From contig RJVL01000009.1 in the NCBI GenBank assembly GCA_003755025.1, forward strand, positions 62,001-126,000: DNA of 64,000 nt. Reading direction: 5' to 3'. The position numbers and the translations under genes were made by a program. The notes under the pieces were generated by a model. The model made no database searches. It was not told the DNA's origin and saw only the letters and a program-made list of their open reading frames with translations. Below are positions 37,503-46,673 of this stretch, one piece after another. The DNA comes from Diaphorobacter nitroreducens (GTDB lineage Bacteria > Pseudomonadota > Gammaproteobacteria > Burkholderiales > Burkholderiaceae_C). Numbering within the stretch: the first letter of the stretch is position 1; every line of letters begins with the position of its first letter.

Positions 37503-37910
37503 TCAGCCGCCGCGTTCCGCCTGCAAATACCGCGCCAACTCCTGCAAGCTCAGCTGCGTCAGATCCTGTGCATGGCTGGCCACCAGCCGCTGGTGGGTGA
37601 CACCATCCAGCTGTTCCATCAGCTCGCCGAGGAAAGGGTTGGACGCGAACACGGCCTCGCGCAGCGCGTGGGCCACCTCGCGCGCGAAGGTGCGCCGCTC
37701 CTGCGCGGCGGCCTCGCTGCGCGGCGCCAGACCGCTGCGTCCTGCGATCGAATGTCCGGGCGGCTCATGCCCCGCCGCACTGCCATGCAGGCGGGCGGCC
37801 GGATGCGTCAGGCATTGCCTTTCCGTCCAGTGCGTGGCTGCCGCAGGGTCAAGCTCCAGCAGGCGCGCCATCGAGCCATTGGCCACCAGGGCCCAGTTGG
37901 GTGTGTCCAT
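37503..37910 (-). CDS. Host attachment protein family (PF10116-like)
   Basis: 135 residues. The opening WALVANGSMARLLELD, the central LTHPAARLHGS and the GLAPRSEAAAQERRTFAREVAH segment match the family named host attachment protein. Its fold resembles eRF1 domain 1, and its function is unclear despite the name. ATG 37910. It lies just upstream of the truncated dehydrogenase gene on the same strand (25-bp gap). Confidence 0.75.
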   Translation of the reverse strand: MDTPNWALVANGSMARLLELDPAAATHWTERQCLTHPAARLHGSAAGHEPPGHSIAGRSGLAPRSEAAAQERRTFAREVAHALREAVFASNPFLGELMEQLDGVTHQRLVASHAQDLTQLSLQELARYLQAERGG

Positions 37911-38066
37911 GCAAGCCCCCCAGTTCTCCAAGCCGTGTGCGGTGTTTGATCTTGGGGGGCGGCCCCAGAGGGGTCAATCCCACGGTACATGCAAGCAATC
38001 GTGGCGTGGCGGGCGGTGCGCCAAGCACCGCGGCGCCTCGCCACGCACTGGTCGCGCCTCTCTCAC

Positions 38067-38114
38067 TATTGAAAAAGGAGCTTGTGGCGCTTCTCTGACA
38101 AGGGCTGCAGCCCT
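38067..38114 (+). repeat. Dispersed repeat, copy 11 (degraded)
   Basis: ATTGAAAAAGGAGCTTGTGG, then CGCTTCTCTGACAAGGGCT. It aligns with copy 1 but the hairpin arms are eroded. It lies in the gap between the host-attachment and YXWGXW genes. Confidence 0.5.
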
Positions 38115-38272
38115 ACCAGCACCTGAGTCCTGCCCGCCGAAAGGCCGTCGTCACACCTGCTCACAAACCTTTGCCGGGGATGCAACAACGCGCCCGAAAC
38201 GTTGACATGCGGCCCGCAGCATGGAGTCTCCCGCAGCGCCCCGCGCCGCATCCCACAACAAAGGAGAACGCC

Positions 38273-38689
38273 ATGGTCCGCACCACCACCCTTGCCGCAG
38301 CCGGCAGCCTCGTCGCCCTGCTGTCATTGGCAGGCGCCGCGCATGCGGCCACCAACGCCACCGTCGTGATCCAGGCCGGCACGCCCCACTACTCGGCACC
38401 GCCCGCCTATGCGGTGCAATACCACGCGCCACCGCCTCCACGCTACGAGCGCGTGCCCCCGCCGCGCCGCGGCATGGTCTGGTCGCAGGGCCACTGGGAA
38501 TGGCGCGGCCACCGCCATGTGTGGGTGCCCGGCCAGTGGATGCAGGTGCGCCACGGCCACCATTACCGCCAGCCGCGTTGGGTGCAGCGCGGTGACCAAT
38601 GGCGCTTCGTGCGCGGCGGCTGGGACCGCGATGGCGACGGCGTGCCCAACCGCCACGACCGCCGGCCCGACAACCCCTACCGGAGATGA
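38273..38689 (+). CDS. Exported YXWGXW-repeat protein
   Basis: 138 residues with a signal peptide ending AHAAT. The mature part carries tyrosine, proline, histidine and tryptophan-rich units (WSQGHWEWRGHRHVWVPGQW) of the YXWGXW repeat type, then a C-terminal RDGDGVPNRHDRRPDNP segment like a thrombospondin type 3 calcium-binding unit. A small envelope protein; function unknown. AAGGAGA precedes the ATG. Confidence 0.82.
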   Translation: MVRTTTLAAAGSLVALLSLAGAAHAATNATVVIQAGTPHYSAPPAYAVQYHAPPPPRYERVPPPRRGMVWSQGHWEWRGHRHVWVPGQWMQVRHGHHYRQPRWVQRGDQWRFVRGGWDRDGDGVPNRHDRRPDNPYRR

Positions 38690-38855
38690 ACGGCCGAGCG
38701 CCGGTCGTCCGCGCGCAGCATGGCCCGGGACGGCGACGGGCCGTCCATATGCATATAGCGCGTGCGCATGTGAATTTCTCCACAATGGGTGTGTTTCGGC
38801 TGCGCCTACACGATAGGGCGCCGCCTTGCACTGACCCATCACAAGGAAATTCGCC

Positions 38856-39842
38856 ATGCCCCTCCTGCGCCACGCCACCGCCGCCCTGGCCACGCTGCTG
38901 ACCGTCACATCCGCTCTCGCCCAGGCCACGGACTGGCCCAAGCAGCCCGTCACCCTGATCATGGGCTTTCCGGCCGGATCGGGCGTGGACGTGGTGGCGC
39001 GCGCGGTGCAGGAGCCGCTGGGCCAGAAACTCGGCCAGCCCGTTGTGATCGACTACAAGTCCGGCGCGGCCGGCAACATCGCCAGTGAGTACGTGGCCCG
39101 CGCCAAGGCCGACGGTTACACCCTGGCCTTCGGTACGGCCGCCACGCACGGCAGCAATGCAGCGCTCTACAAGAACCTGCCGTTCGACGTGGAGGCCGAC
39201 TTCGTGCCCGTCGCCCCGCTGATCGACGTGTCCAACGTGCTCACCATCAACCCCGCGGTGATCGACGCCAAGAACCTCAAGGAGTTCGTCGAGACCGTGC
39301 GCGCCAACCCGGGCAAGTACAACTTCGCATCCACCGGCAACGGCACGGGCACGCACATGGCCTTTGCCGAGCTGAATGCGCGCCTGGGCCTGAACATGGT
39401 GCACGTGCCCTACAAGGGCGGGCCCGAGGCCATCACCTCGGTGCTGCGCGGAGAGACCTGCTGCATCATGAACCAGGTGCAGACCGTGCTGCCGCACTAC
39501 AAGACCGGGAAGGTGCGCCTGCTGGGGGTGACCACGGCCAAGCCCGTGGCGGCCGTGAAGGAGGTGCCGCCCATCGGCGCCAGCGGCCTGCCCGGCACCA
39601 AGGGCTTTGACAGCTCGATCTGGTTCGGCATCTTCGCCCCCAAGGGCACCGACCCGGCCGTGGTCCAGAAGCTGAACACCGCCTTGCGCGAGGTGCTGGA
39701 GCAGCCCGACGTGCGCCAGCGCTTCGAGTCGCAGGGCAACACGGTGCGCATCGAAACGCCCGAGCAGTTCCGCCAGACGGTCCACAAGGACCGCGCGAAG
39801 TGGGCGCAGGTGGTGAAGGACGCCAAAATCAGCATCGACTGA
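38856..39842 (+). CDS. Tripartite tricarboxylate transporter substrate-binding protein (Bug family)
   Basis: 328 residues with a signal peptide ending ALAQA. The family signature PVTLIMGFPAGSGVDVVAR starts the mature domain, and VIDYKSGAAGNIASEYVA follows. Binding proteins of this class feed TctAB-type permeases or act as sensors; no permease gene is nearby. A flavoprotein monooxygenase gene begins 32 bp downstream, suggesting one operon. Confidence 0.9.
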   Translation: MPLLRHATAALATLLTVTSALAQATDWPKQPVTLIMGFPAGSGVDVVARAVQEPLGQKLGQPVVIDYKSGAAGNIASEYVARAKADGYTLAFGTAATHGSNAALYKNLPFDVEADFVPVAPLIDVSNVLTINPAVIDAKNLKEFVETVRANPGKYNFASTGNGTGTHMAFAELNARLGLNMVHVPYKGGPEAITSVLRGETCCIMNQVQTVLPHYKTGKVRLLGVTTAKPVAAVKEVPPIGASGLPGTKGFDSSIWFGIFAPKGTDPAVVQKLNTALREVLEQPDVRQRFESQGNTVRIETPEQFRQTVHKDRAKWAQVVKDAKISID

Positions 39843-39874
39843 TTTCGCCCTCCACGCTTTCTTCGACATCCTCC

Positions 39875-41353
39875 ATGTCTTTTTCGCTTCCCCTGGGGGT
39901 GGCCGGCCTGGCCGCCCTCGAAGACCGCCTGCGGCACGACCTGCTCACCCTCAACTGGCGTGCCCGCGCATGGCTGCCTCCACGCACCCATGAAGGGCAG
40001 CCCGTCACCGACGTGCTCATCATCGGCGCCGGCCAGGCAGGCCTGGCGGCCAGCATGGCGCTGGCGCAGCAGGGCATTGCCGCCGTGCTGCTGGACCGCG
40101 CGCCCGCCGACTACGAGGGCCCCTGGGCCACCACGGCGCGCATGGACACGCTGCGCTCGCCCAAGGAGCTCACCGGCCCCGCGCTCGGCGTGCCCTCGCT
40201 CACCTTCCGCGCCTGGTTCGAGGCCCAGTGGGGCCGCGAGGCCTGGGCCGCGCTCGACAAGATCCCGCGCCTGCAGTGGATGGACTACCTGCGCTGGTAC
40301 CGCCGCGTGACGCAGGCCGACGTGCGCAATGAACACACCGTCACCGCCGTGCACCCACGCGCCGACGGCCTGGTGGCGGTGGACGTGCAGACCCCCACCG
40401 GCCACGCCACCTGGCTGGCGCGCCGCGTGGTGCTGGCCACGGGCCGCGACGGCCTGGGCGGCCCGCAGGTCCCTGCCTTCATGCGGGGCGTGGCCCACGC
40501 CGCACAGGGTGGCCTGTGGGCGCATTCGTCCGACGTGCTGGACTACGCCACGCTCAAGGGCAAGCGCGTGGGCGTGATCGGCATGGGCTCGTCCGCCATG
40601 GACAGCGCCGGCACGGCGCTGGAATGCGGCGCCGCCAGCGTGGACCTGATCGCGCGTCGCGCGGTCATGCCCACGGTGAACAAGTCCAAGGGCTCGGGCG
40701 TGCCCGGCCTCACGCAAGGGCACCACGACCTGCCCGACGCATGGAAGTGGCGCATACGCCACTACATCAACGTGCAGCAGGTGCCGCCGCCGCACGGCAG
40801 CACGCTGCGCGTGTCGCGGCACGCCCATGCGTTCTTCCACTTCGGTTGCGCGGTGCAGGGCGTCACGCAGGTGGGCGACGCGCTGCACGTGGCGACGGCC
40901 CAGGGCACGTTCGCATTCGACTTCCTGGTTCTCGCCACGGGCTTCGTGATCGACTGGGCACAAAAGCCCGAGTTCGCGCCGTTTGCGCGCCATGTGCGCA
41001 CCTGGGGCGAGCGCTACCAGCCGCCCGCCGGCGATGAAGACCGCGAACTGTCCGACTCGCCCGACCTCGGCCCGGCGTTCGAATTCCGCGAGAAAGCCGC
41101 CGGCGCCTGCCCCGGCCTGGACCGCATCCACTGCTTCTGCTACCCGGCGGCGCTGTCACACGGCACGGTGTCGGGCGACATCCCCGCCATCAGCGACGGT
41201 GCACGGCGCCTGGCCAGCGGCATCGCCGGCCTGCTGTACCGCGAGGACGTGGAGCACCACTTCGCCGCGCTGCAGGCCTATGCCGAGCCGGAACTGCTGG
41301 GCGACGAATGGACGCCCGCCGACACCTCCCAACGCATCCTGCCTTCGCCATGA
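39875..41353 (+). CDS. Flavin-dependent monooxygenase-like FAD/NAD(P) protein
   Basis: 492 residues. FAD-binding IIGAGQAG lies at residues 49-56 after an N-terminal extension of about 45 residues. A second nucleotide motif, GVIGMGSSAMDS, lies at about residue 236. The later VLATGFVIDW matches the ATG region of class B flavin monooxygenases. It probably hydroxylates or oxygenates a small organic substrate using NADPH. It overlaps the next gene by 4 bp (ATGA). Confidence 0.82.
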   Translation: MSFSLPLGVAGLAALEDRLRHDLLTLNWRARAWLPPRTHEGQPVTDVLIIGAGQAGLAASMALAQQGIAAVLLDRAPADYEGPWATTARMDTLRSPKELTGPALGVPSLTFRAWFEAQWGREAWAALDKIPRLQWMDYLRWYRRVTQADVRNEHTVTAVHPRADGLVAVDVQTPTGHATWLARRVVLATGRDGLGGPQVPAFMRGVAHAAQGGLWAHSSDVLDYATLKGKRVGVIGMGSSAMDSAGTALECGAASVDLIARRAVMPTVNKSKGSGVPGLTQGHHDLPDAWKWRIRHYINVQQVPPPHGSTLRVSRHAHAFFHFGCAVQGVTQVGDALHVATAQGTFAFDFLVLATGFVIDWAQKPEFAPFARHVRTWGERYQPPAGDEDRELSDSPDLGPAFEFREKAAGACPGLDRIHCFCYPAALSHGTVSGDIPAISDGARRLASGIAGLLYREDVEHHFAALQAYAEPELLGDEWTPADTSQRILPSP

Positions 41354-42459
41354 CCGACACCATCGACCAACTCGCCCGCCTGGGCCATGCCCCCCATGCC
41401 CAGGCCGCGCGCCAACAGCGCGCCAAGGCCATCACCGCCACCCAGGCCTGCGAAGACCTGCTGCTCGCGCCAGCACTGCCCGGGGGCCTGGCGCTGGCCG
41501 AGCGCCTGTCCGTGGCCCAGGCCGTGGCGGCCGCCAGCGGCGTGGCAACGCTGGCCGACTATTACGGCGCGCGCCTGGCCGGCCTGCCCGCCCCCGCGGC
41601 GGATGCCCGCTGGCAAGCCATCACGCATTTCACGCAGCTGCTGGCCACGCAGCCCGCTGCGGCCGACCGCGCGGCCCTGCTCGCCCTGCCCCAGGCGGGC
41701 CTCGCCACGCCGGACGTGGTGCTGCTCGCGCAACTCATCGGCTTCGTGGCCTACCAGGCGCGGTTGGTGGCCGGCGTGGCGGCGCTGGCCGCCCTCGGCC
41801 CCGCGGGCACCGCAGCCACGGCGGTCGCTCCCACCACGCCGGACGCGCCCTTCGTGCACCCTGCCAACCTGCCCCCGCCCGGCGAGCCGCTGCGCCTGGC
41901 CGGCTACACCAGCGAGACGCTGGACTGGAAGGCCTGGCTGCCCGTGGTGGACCCCGCCACCGCCAGCGCCGAGCAGAACGCCGTGCTGGACGCAAGCCAC
42001 CCCAAGGCACGCACGTCGGACTTCTACCTCGTGCTGGCGCACCAGCCCCGCGTGCTCGCCGAGCGCTCGGAGGCGTTCAACGCCATCATGTATGCGCCTG
42101 GCGGCCTGCCGCGCGCCGAGCGCGAGGTGGCCACCACCGTGGTCTCGCGCATCAACGGCTGCGTGTACTGCGCGTCGGTGCATGCGCAGCGCTTCGAGCA
42201 GCTGGCCAAGCGCAACGACGTGATCGCGCAGATCTTCACCGACCCCGACAGCGCCGGCACCAACGCCCGCGAACGCGCGCTGGCGCAGGCCAGCGCCGCG
42301 CTCACGCGCGCGCCCGGTGCATTCGGGCCGCAGCACCTCGCGCCGCTGCGCGCCGCGGGCCTGAGCGACCTGGAAATCCTGGACACGGTGCACGCCGCCT
42401 CGCTGTTCGCCTGGGCCAACCGCCTCATGCTCAACCTGGGCGAAGCGGTCTACCCCTGA
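41350..42459 (+). CDS. CMD/AhpD-like peroxidase-related protein, two-domain
   Basis: 369 residues. The N-terminal half (about 1-165) resembles a CMD-type domain. The C-terminal half is an alkylhydroperoxidase AhpD-like domain with NGCVYCASVHAQRF (Cys271, Cys274, His278), the redox CxxC/H motif. It is translationally coupled to the monooxygenase gene, so it likely protects against or uses peroxides formed there; that is an inference. Confidence 0.82.
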   Translation: MTDTIDQLARLGHAPHAQAARQQRAKAITATQACEDLLLAPALPGGLALAERLSVAQAVAAASGVATLADYYGARLAGLPAPAADARWQAITHFTQLLATQPAAADRAALLALPQAGLATPDVVLLAQLIGFVAYQARLVAGVAALAALGPAGTAATAVAPTTPDAPFVHPANLPPPGEPLRLAGYTSETLDWKAWLPVVDPATASAEQNAVLDASHPKARTSDFYLVLAHQPRVLAERSEAFNAIMYAPGGLPRAEREVATTVVSRINGCVYCASVHAQRFEQLAKRNDVIAQIFTDPDSAGTNARERALAQASAALTRAPGAFGPQHLAPLRAAGLSDLEILDTVHAASLFAWANRLMLNLGEAVYP

Positions 42460-42549
42460 GCATGCGCCCGGCGCCCCGCCCTGAGAGCGTGTTCATGGTC
42501 TGAGGGTTAGCCCGCTGGGGGCGCCGCGCCCGCATCGCTACGATGGCCG

Positions 42550-42738
42550 GCGCAGGAGAGCAAACGGCTGCATGCCGTTTCACCGAAGGCGCAAACTCCC
42601 ATACACGCTCAGGTTCCGAACTGCACATCCACACAGCCGTCTGGAGAGCCGCCACGCCCGCCGTGGCGCACCGAAGGAGCAAGTGCCGCGCACGGTCCCG
42701 CGCGGCATGAATCTCTCAGGTACCAAGGACAGGGGGAG
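42550..42738 (+). promoter_or_regulatory. Tandem glycine riboswitch
   Basis: Two glycine aptamers in series are recognisable. Aptamer 1 runs from GGAGAG at 42555 through CACCGAAGGCGCAAACTCCC to CAGGTTCCGAACTGCAC near 42626. Aptamer 2 runs from TGGAGAG at 42642 through CACCGAAGGAGCAA to ATCTCTCAGGTACCAAGGAC, ending about 42738. Both carry the conserved glycine-binding core segments. The regulated gene is the D-amino-acid dehydrogenase starting at 42836, so a catabolic ON switch is expected. Confidence 0.9.
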
Positions 42739-42775
42739 CGGCAGCCAGGCCATGTCGCGCCCGCTGTTCGCTATT

Positions 42776-42818
42776 CATTCAATAGCTGCTCGCGCGCGCC
42801 CTGCCTGCGCAAACCTTG
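42776..42818 (+). repeat. Dispersed repeat, copy 12 (degraded, in riboswitch leader)
   Basis: CATTCAATAGCTGCTCGCGC is followed by a weakly matching second half. It lies between the second glycine aptamer and the dadA start, inside the presumed expression platform. Confidence 0.55.
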
Positions 42819-42835
42819 AAAAAGGCTTGTAAACC

Positions 42836-44146
42836 ATGCGCGTGATCGTTCTGGGCGCCGGCGTCGTCGGCACCACCTCTGCGTACTTCCTCCAGCAACT
42901 CGGCCACGAGGTCACCGTCATCGACCGGCAGGCTGTGCCCGGTGCGGAAACCAGCTTCGCCAACGGCGGCCAGATCTCGGTCAGCCACGCCGAGCCCTGG
43001 GCCAACCCCGGCGCGCCGCTCAAGGTGCTGCAGTGGCTGGGCAAAGAGGATGCGCCGCTCTTGTTTCGCCTGCGCGCGGACATGCGCCAGTGGCTCTGGG
43101 GCCTGCAATTCCTGCGCGAATGCACGCCTGCGCGCACGCGCCACAACATCGAGCAGATCGTGAGCCTGGGCAGCTACAGCCGCAGCACGCTGCAGCAACT
43201 GCGCACCGACACGGGCCTGCAGTACGACCAGCGCACGCAGGGCATCCTGCACTTCTACACCAGCACCCAGGAGTTCGACGCCGCGCTGGCGCCCGCCGAG
43301 CAGATGCGTGCGCTGGGCTGCCACCGCCGCGTGGTGGATGCCGACGAGGCCGTGCGCATCGAGCCGGCCCTGGCCCACGTCCGCCCGCAGCTGGCGGGCG
43401 CCACCTATACGGCGGAGGACGAGTCCGGCGACGCCCACCTGTTCACGCGCGCGCTGGCCGGCGTGGCCCAGGCCGCGGGCGTGCAATTCCGCCTGGGTTG
43501 CCACATCACCGCGCTGCACCAGGCGGGCGGCGCCATCGACCATGTGGAGATCACCAACGAGGCCGGCGGCTACGAGCGCGTGCGCGGCGACGCCTACGTG
43601 CTGGCGTTGGGCGCATTCAGCCCGCTGCTGGCCCAGCCCCTGGCCCTGCGCCTGCCGATCTACCCGGCCAAGGGCTATTCGGTGACGCTGCCGGTGCGCG
43701 ACGCGGCCGCCGCCTACCAGGTGAGCCTGACGGACGATGAGTACAAGCTGGTCTTCTCGCGCTACACCAGCGCGCAGGGCGACCGGCTGCGCATCGCGGG
43801 GACGGCCGAGCTCAACGGCTACGAGCGCGCACTGAACGCTGTGCGCTGCGAAGCCATCGTGCGGCGCGTGGAGCAGCTCTTTCCCGGCGCGGGCGATGCG
43901 AGCCAGGCGCAGTTCTGGAGCGGCCTGCGCCCCGCCACGCCGAGCAACGTGCCGCTGATCGGCAAGACGCGTTACGGCAACCTGTTCCTGAACACCGGCC
44001 ACGGCACGCTGGGCTGGACCCACGCCTGCGGCTCGGGCAAGTCCATCGCGCGCATCGTGAGCGGGCTGGAGCCGGAGCTGGACTTCGCGTTCTGCGGCCT
44101 GCCGCGCCCTGCTGCGGCGCCCCGCCCCGCCGTCATCGGCGTTTGA
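42836..44146 (+). CDS. dadA: D-amino acid dehydrogenase
   Basis: 436 residues. The FAD-binding GAGVVGTTSAYFL segment starts at residue 7. SFANGGQISVSHAEPWANPGAP and FNTGHGTLGW-like motifs (LNTGHGTLGWTHACGSGK) are DadA signatures. The family oxidises D-amino acids to 2-oxo acids, feeding electrons to the respiratory chain. A tandem glycine riboswitch directly upstream suggests that glycine is a substrate or signal here. Confidence 0.92.
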   Translation: MRVIVLGAGVVGTTSAYFLQQLGHEVTVIDRQAVPGAETSFANGGQISVSHAEPWANPGAPLKVLQWLGKEDAPLLFRLRADMRQWLWGLQFLRECTPARTRHNIEQIVSLGSYSRSTLQQLRTDTGLQYDQRTQGILHFYTSTQEFDAALAPAEQMRALGCHRRVVDADEAVRIEPALAHVRPQLAGATYTAEDESGDAHLFTRALAGVAQAAGVQFRLGCHITALHQAGGAIDHVEITNEAGGYERVRGDAYVLALGAFSPLLAQPLALRLPIYPAKGYSVTLPVRDAAAAYQVSLTDDEYKLVFSRYTSAQGDRLRIAGTAELNGYERALNAVRCEAIVRRVEQLFPGAGDASQAQFWSGLRPATPSNVPLIGKTRYGNLFLNTGHGTLGWTHACGSGKSIARIVSGLEPELDFAFCGLPRPAAAPRPAVIGV

Positions 44147-44166
44147 GCAAGCGCCACGGCGCTATG

Positions 44167-44222
44167 CATTGCATAGCTGCTTGCGCTTGGTGGACGGGCG
44201 CTAGAGGCCCAAAAGGCTTATA
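44167..44222 (+). repeat. Dispersed hairpin repeat, copy 13
   Basis: GCATAGCTGCTTGCGCTTGG, then TGGACGGGCGCTAGAGGCCC and AAAAGGCTTA. The TTA at 44218-44220 is the stop codon of the FIST gene on the minus strand. The copy lies between convergent genes. Confidence 0.85.
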
Positions 44223-45483
44223 AAGCCCCGTCCGGCGCGACGAACACCGTCAGCACGCCCGTGTAGCCATAGAGCCGGTGCGCGGCGATTTCGCCGCCGG
44301 CGAAGAAGCCCGCCAGGGGCACATCGCCCAGCGCATGGCGCACGATCTGCAGCTCGGCGCTGGGCCCACCGAAGTGCGGCCCGCCGCGGCCCGAGCAACT
44401 CACATACAGCGCACCGCAAATGCGCCGGCCGCCCGCCGGCTCGGCATGCGGCGCGCTGCCTGCGGCGGGCAGCGCCTGCGCCTCTTCGAGTTGGGGCGAC
44501 AGCTCCTCACGGATCTCGGCGCAGATGCGCATCAGGTCGGCACGGGCCGCGCCGACGTTGCGCTGGCAGAAGGCCAGGCGCATGCCCACCTCGACATGGT
44601 CACCCAGCGCCACGCCGCTGCGCGTCGCGTCCAGCCCGACGATGTGGCGCACGCGCGTGTCGGCGCCGAAATGGCCCGTGCGCTGGCGCTGCGGCGCGTC
44701 CGCGTCCTCCAGCCCTGCCAGCGTGGCGCGCACGGCGCGCAGGGCGGCCTGAGCGTCCCCCTGCAGCGTCACGCCCAGCGTGTCCAGCAGCACGTCCAGC
44801 GCAGGCTCGCCGTCCAGCTCCAGCACCACGTTGTCCTGCGCGGCGGTGATGGCCGCCTGCGCGCCGATGGGCTGGCAGCCCTGCGTGACGCGCGAGACCA
44901 GTTCCACCTGCGCATCAAAGGCCACGCCCGACAGGCCGCCGTGCAGCACGCCGTCGCCCTCGCCGCCGGCGGGCAGCGCCAGTTGCACCTGCGCCCCGCG
45001 GCTGGCCACCACGCCGCCAAACAGGTAGCCGCTGCTGGTGCGGCCCGCCATCTCGGCCACCAGGTCCGCCAGTTCGGGGGTCTGGCCGTCCGCATGCACC
45101 AGCGCCGTGTGGGCCGCAAAGCCCACCCCGGCCGCATCGCCGTGCGCCAGCGGCGCCACGCCCGAGAACACGCGGTAGTGCGCGCGCGGCAGGTCGCACA
45201 GCATCAGCGAGAGCGCGGGTTCATCGAAATATTCGACGTTGTTGCCCGCCACGCCCACGCCGACCGCGCCTGCCCAGTCGGTGACCGTCGGCAGTTCGCG
45301 CCGCAGCAGGTCCAGCAGGGCCGCGGCATCGTCCGCGTAGTGGTCGGTGATGTAGAGCAGCCCCAGCGTGGGTGCACTGGCGTACTGGGGCAGCGCCATC
45401 TGCGCCCGCAGTTGCGCCAGAACCAGCACCGCGGCCATGTGCCACTGCGGATGGGTGGCGTGTGCATTGGGAAAGAGTCTCAT
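44218..45483 (-). CDS. FIST domain signal-transduction protein
   Basis: 421 residues with FIST N-terminal and FIST C domains. The N domain includes YITDHYADDAAALLDLL and SGYLFGGV. The C domain has CSGRGGPHFGG and PLAGFFAGGEIAA, typical of FIST_C. The family is a predicted small-ligand (amino acid) sensor domain, often linked to two-component or nucleotide-second-messenger systems; no partner is visible here. The stop lies in repeat copy 13. Confidence 0.88.
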   Translation of the reverse strand: MRLFPNAHATHPQWHMAAVLVLAQLRAQMALPQYASAPTLGLLYITDHYADDAAALLDLLRRELPTVTDWAGAVGVGVAGNNVEYFDEPALSLMLCDLPRAHYRVFSGVAPLAHGDAAGVGFAAHTALVHADGQTPELADLVAEMAGRTSSGYLFGGVVASRGAQVQLALPAGGEGDGVLHGGLSGVAFDAQVELVSRVTQGCQPIGAQAAITAAQDNVVLELDGEPALDVLLDTLGVTLQGDAQAALRAVRATLAGLEDADAPQRQRTGHFGADTRVRHIVGLDATRSGVALGDHVEVGMRLAFCQRNVGAARADLMRICAEIREELSPQLEEAQALPAAGSAPHAEPAGGRRICGALYVSCSGRGGPHFGGPSAELQIVRHALGDVPLAGFFAGGEIAAHRLYGYTGVLTVFVAPDGAL

Positions 45484-45523
45484 GTGTCAGCCCTGCGGTG
45501 GGGTACAGGCGCCGCCGCGCAGC

Positions 45524-46453
45524 TCAGCCTGCCGGCCGCCGCGTGCGGGACGCGGCAGCCTTTTGGGTGGGCGATGGTGCGGGGGCACGCTTGGCGCCCG
45601 CGCTGGCCGCGGCAGCCCGCTTGGCGGCCGGACGTGACTTGTCGTTGGCCTTGCCGCCCGGTTGGGTCGCCGGCCGGGCGGCCGCCTTTGCGGAAGGCTT
45701 CCCGGCGGCAGGTGCGGGCGTTGCCGCAGGCGCCGCACCGGCGGCCTGCGCCGCCGCGTGCATGCCGTGCATGCCCTGCGCAGCCATCTGCGCCGCCATG
45801 CTGGAGGCGGTCTTGAGTGCGCCGCTGGCCATCTCGCGCGTGGCATCGAAGGCCGCCTGGTGCGTGCCCGCATCCCGCAGGGCATGCGCCGCGATCTGCT
45901 GGAACTGGCTGGTCAGCGCACCCCACCATTGCATCGGGTCGGCCGCGCCCTTGGTCTGCTCGGGCGCGGCCTCATCGTCCGGTGGTGTTCGCGCGCTACG
46001 CGCCGCCGAGGCGTTGTTGGCCGGGGGCGGCGCCTCCGGTGCAGGTGCAGGTGCAGGTGTGGGTACGGGTGGAGAGGTGAACGGGAACGCGGACGGTGGC
46101 TCGGCGGCTCGTGCGGCGGGCCGCTCCTTGTCCTGGCCTGCGGCGGCGCCGAAGCTCGCGGCCAGGTCGCCCATCGCCACGTTCATATCCTGCAGCGTGG
46201 CCAGCGTCATCTTCTGCACCTCCAGCGCCTGCACGGTGGCGGCCAGGGCGCGCGCGTTCTGCTCCAGCCAGAACTGCACGGCCTTGAGCTCCTGGATGCG
46301 CTTGTCCAGCTCGTCCACACTCACCGTGGGCGCCACCCAGCCCGACAGCCCCGGCATGGTGGGCATACCCGCCGCAGCGCCCTTGGCCAGGTTCTGCAGG
46401 AAATCAAATCCCGGGACGAAACGCCCGAAGCCGAAAGGGGTGCTATCGCTCAT
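45524..46453 (-). CDS. phaM: Polyhydroxyalkanoate granule protein PhaM
   Basis: 309 residues. The N-terminal part (FGRFVPGFDFLQNLAKGAA, then TVSVDELDKRIQELKAVQFWLEQN) is the PhaM signature. The C-terminal 90 residues are Ala/Lys/Pro-rich histone-H1-like repeats expected to bind DNA. PhaM links PHA granules to the nucleoid and activates PHA synthase in Ralstonia. It is divergent from an HU-like gene with its own Lys/Ala-rich tail. Confidence 0.85.
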   Translation of the reverse strand: MSDSTPFGFGRFVPGFDFLQNLAKGAAAGMPTMPGLSGWVAPTVSVDELDKRIQELKAVQFWLEQNARALAATVQALEVQKMTLATLQDMNVAMGDLAASFGAAAGQDKERPAARAAEPPSAFPFTSPPVPTPAPAPAPEAPPPANNASAARSARTPPDDEAAPEQTKGAADPMQWWGALTSQFQQIAAHALRDAGTHQAAFDATREMASGALKTASSMAAQMAAQGMHGMHAAAQAAGAAPAATPAPAAGKPSAKAAARPATQPGGKANDKSRPAAKRAAAASAGAKRAPAPSPTQKAAASRTRRPAG

Positions 46454-46673
46454 GGCCTGCTCCTGGTACATCAGGGAATGGTTGCACAGCTTACCCGCAT
46501 GCGCGCCACCCGTGCGGCACGTGCGTGCCCTGTACCGTCCACAGGCCCGCGATAGCGTGGTTTTCTCGCGCAAACCCGCATGAATAGGGCACCCCACGCG
46601 CACAGACAGCGCCTAGAATCCGATCACCAGCCTGGCTGGCCTGCTTCTATACACCTTACAACGATCCGACATC

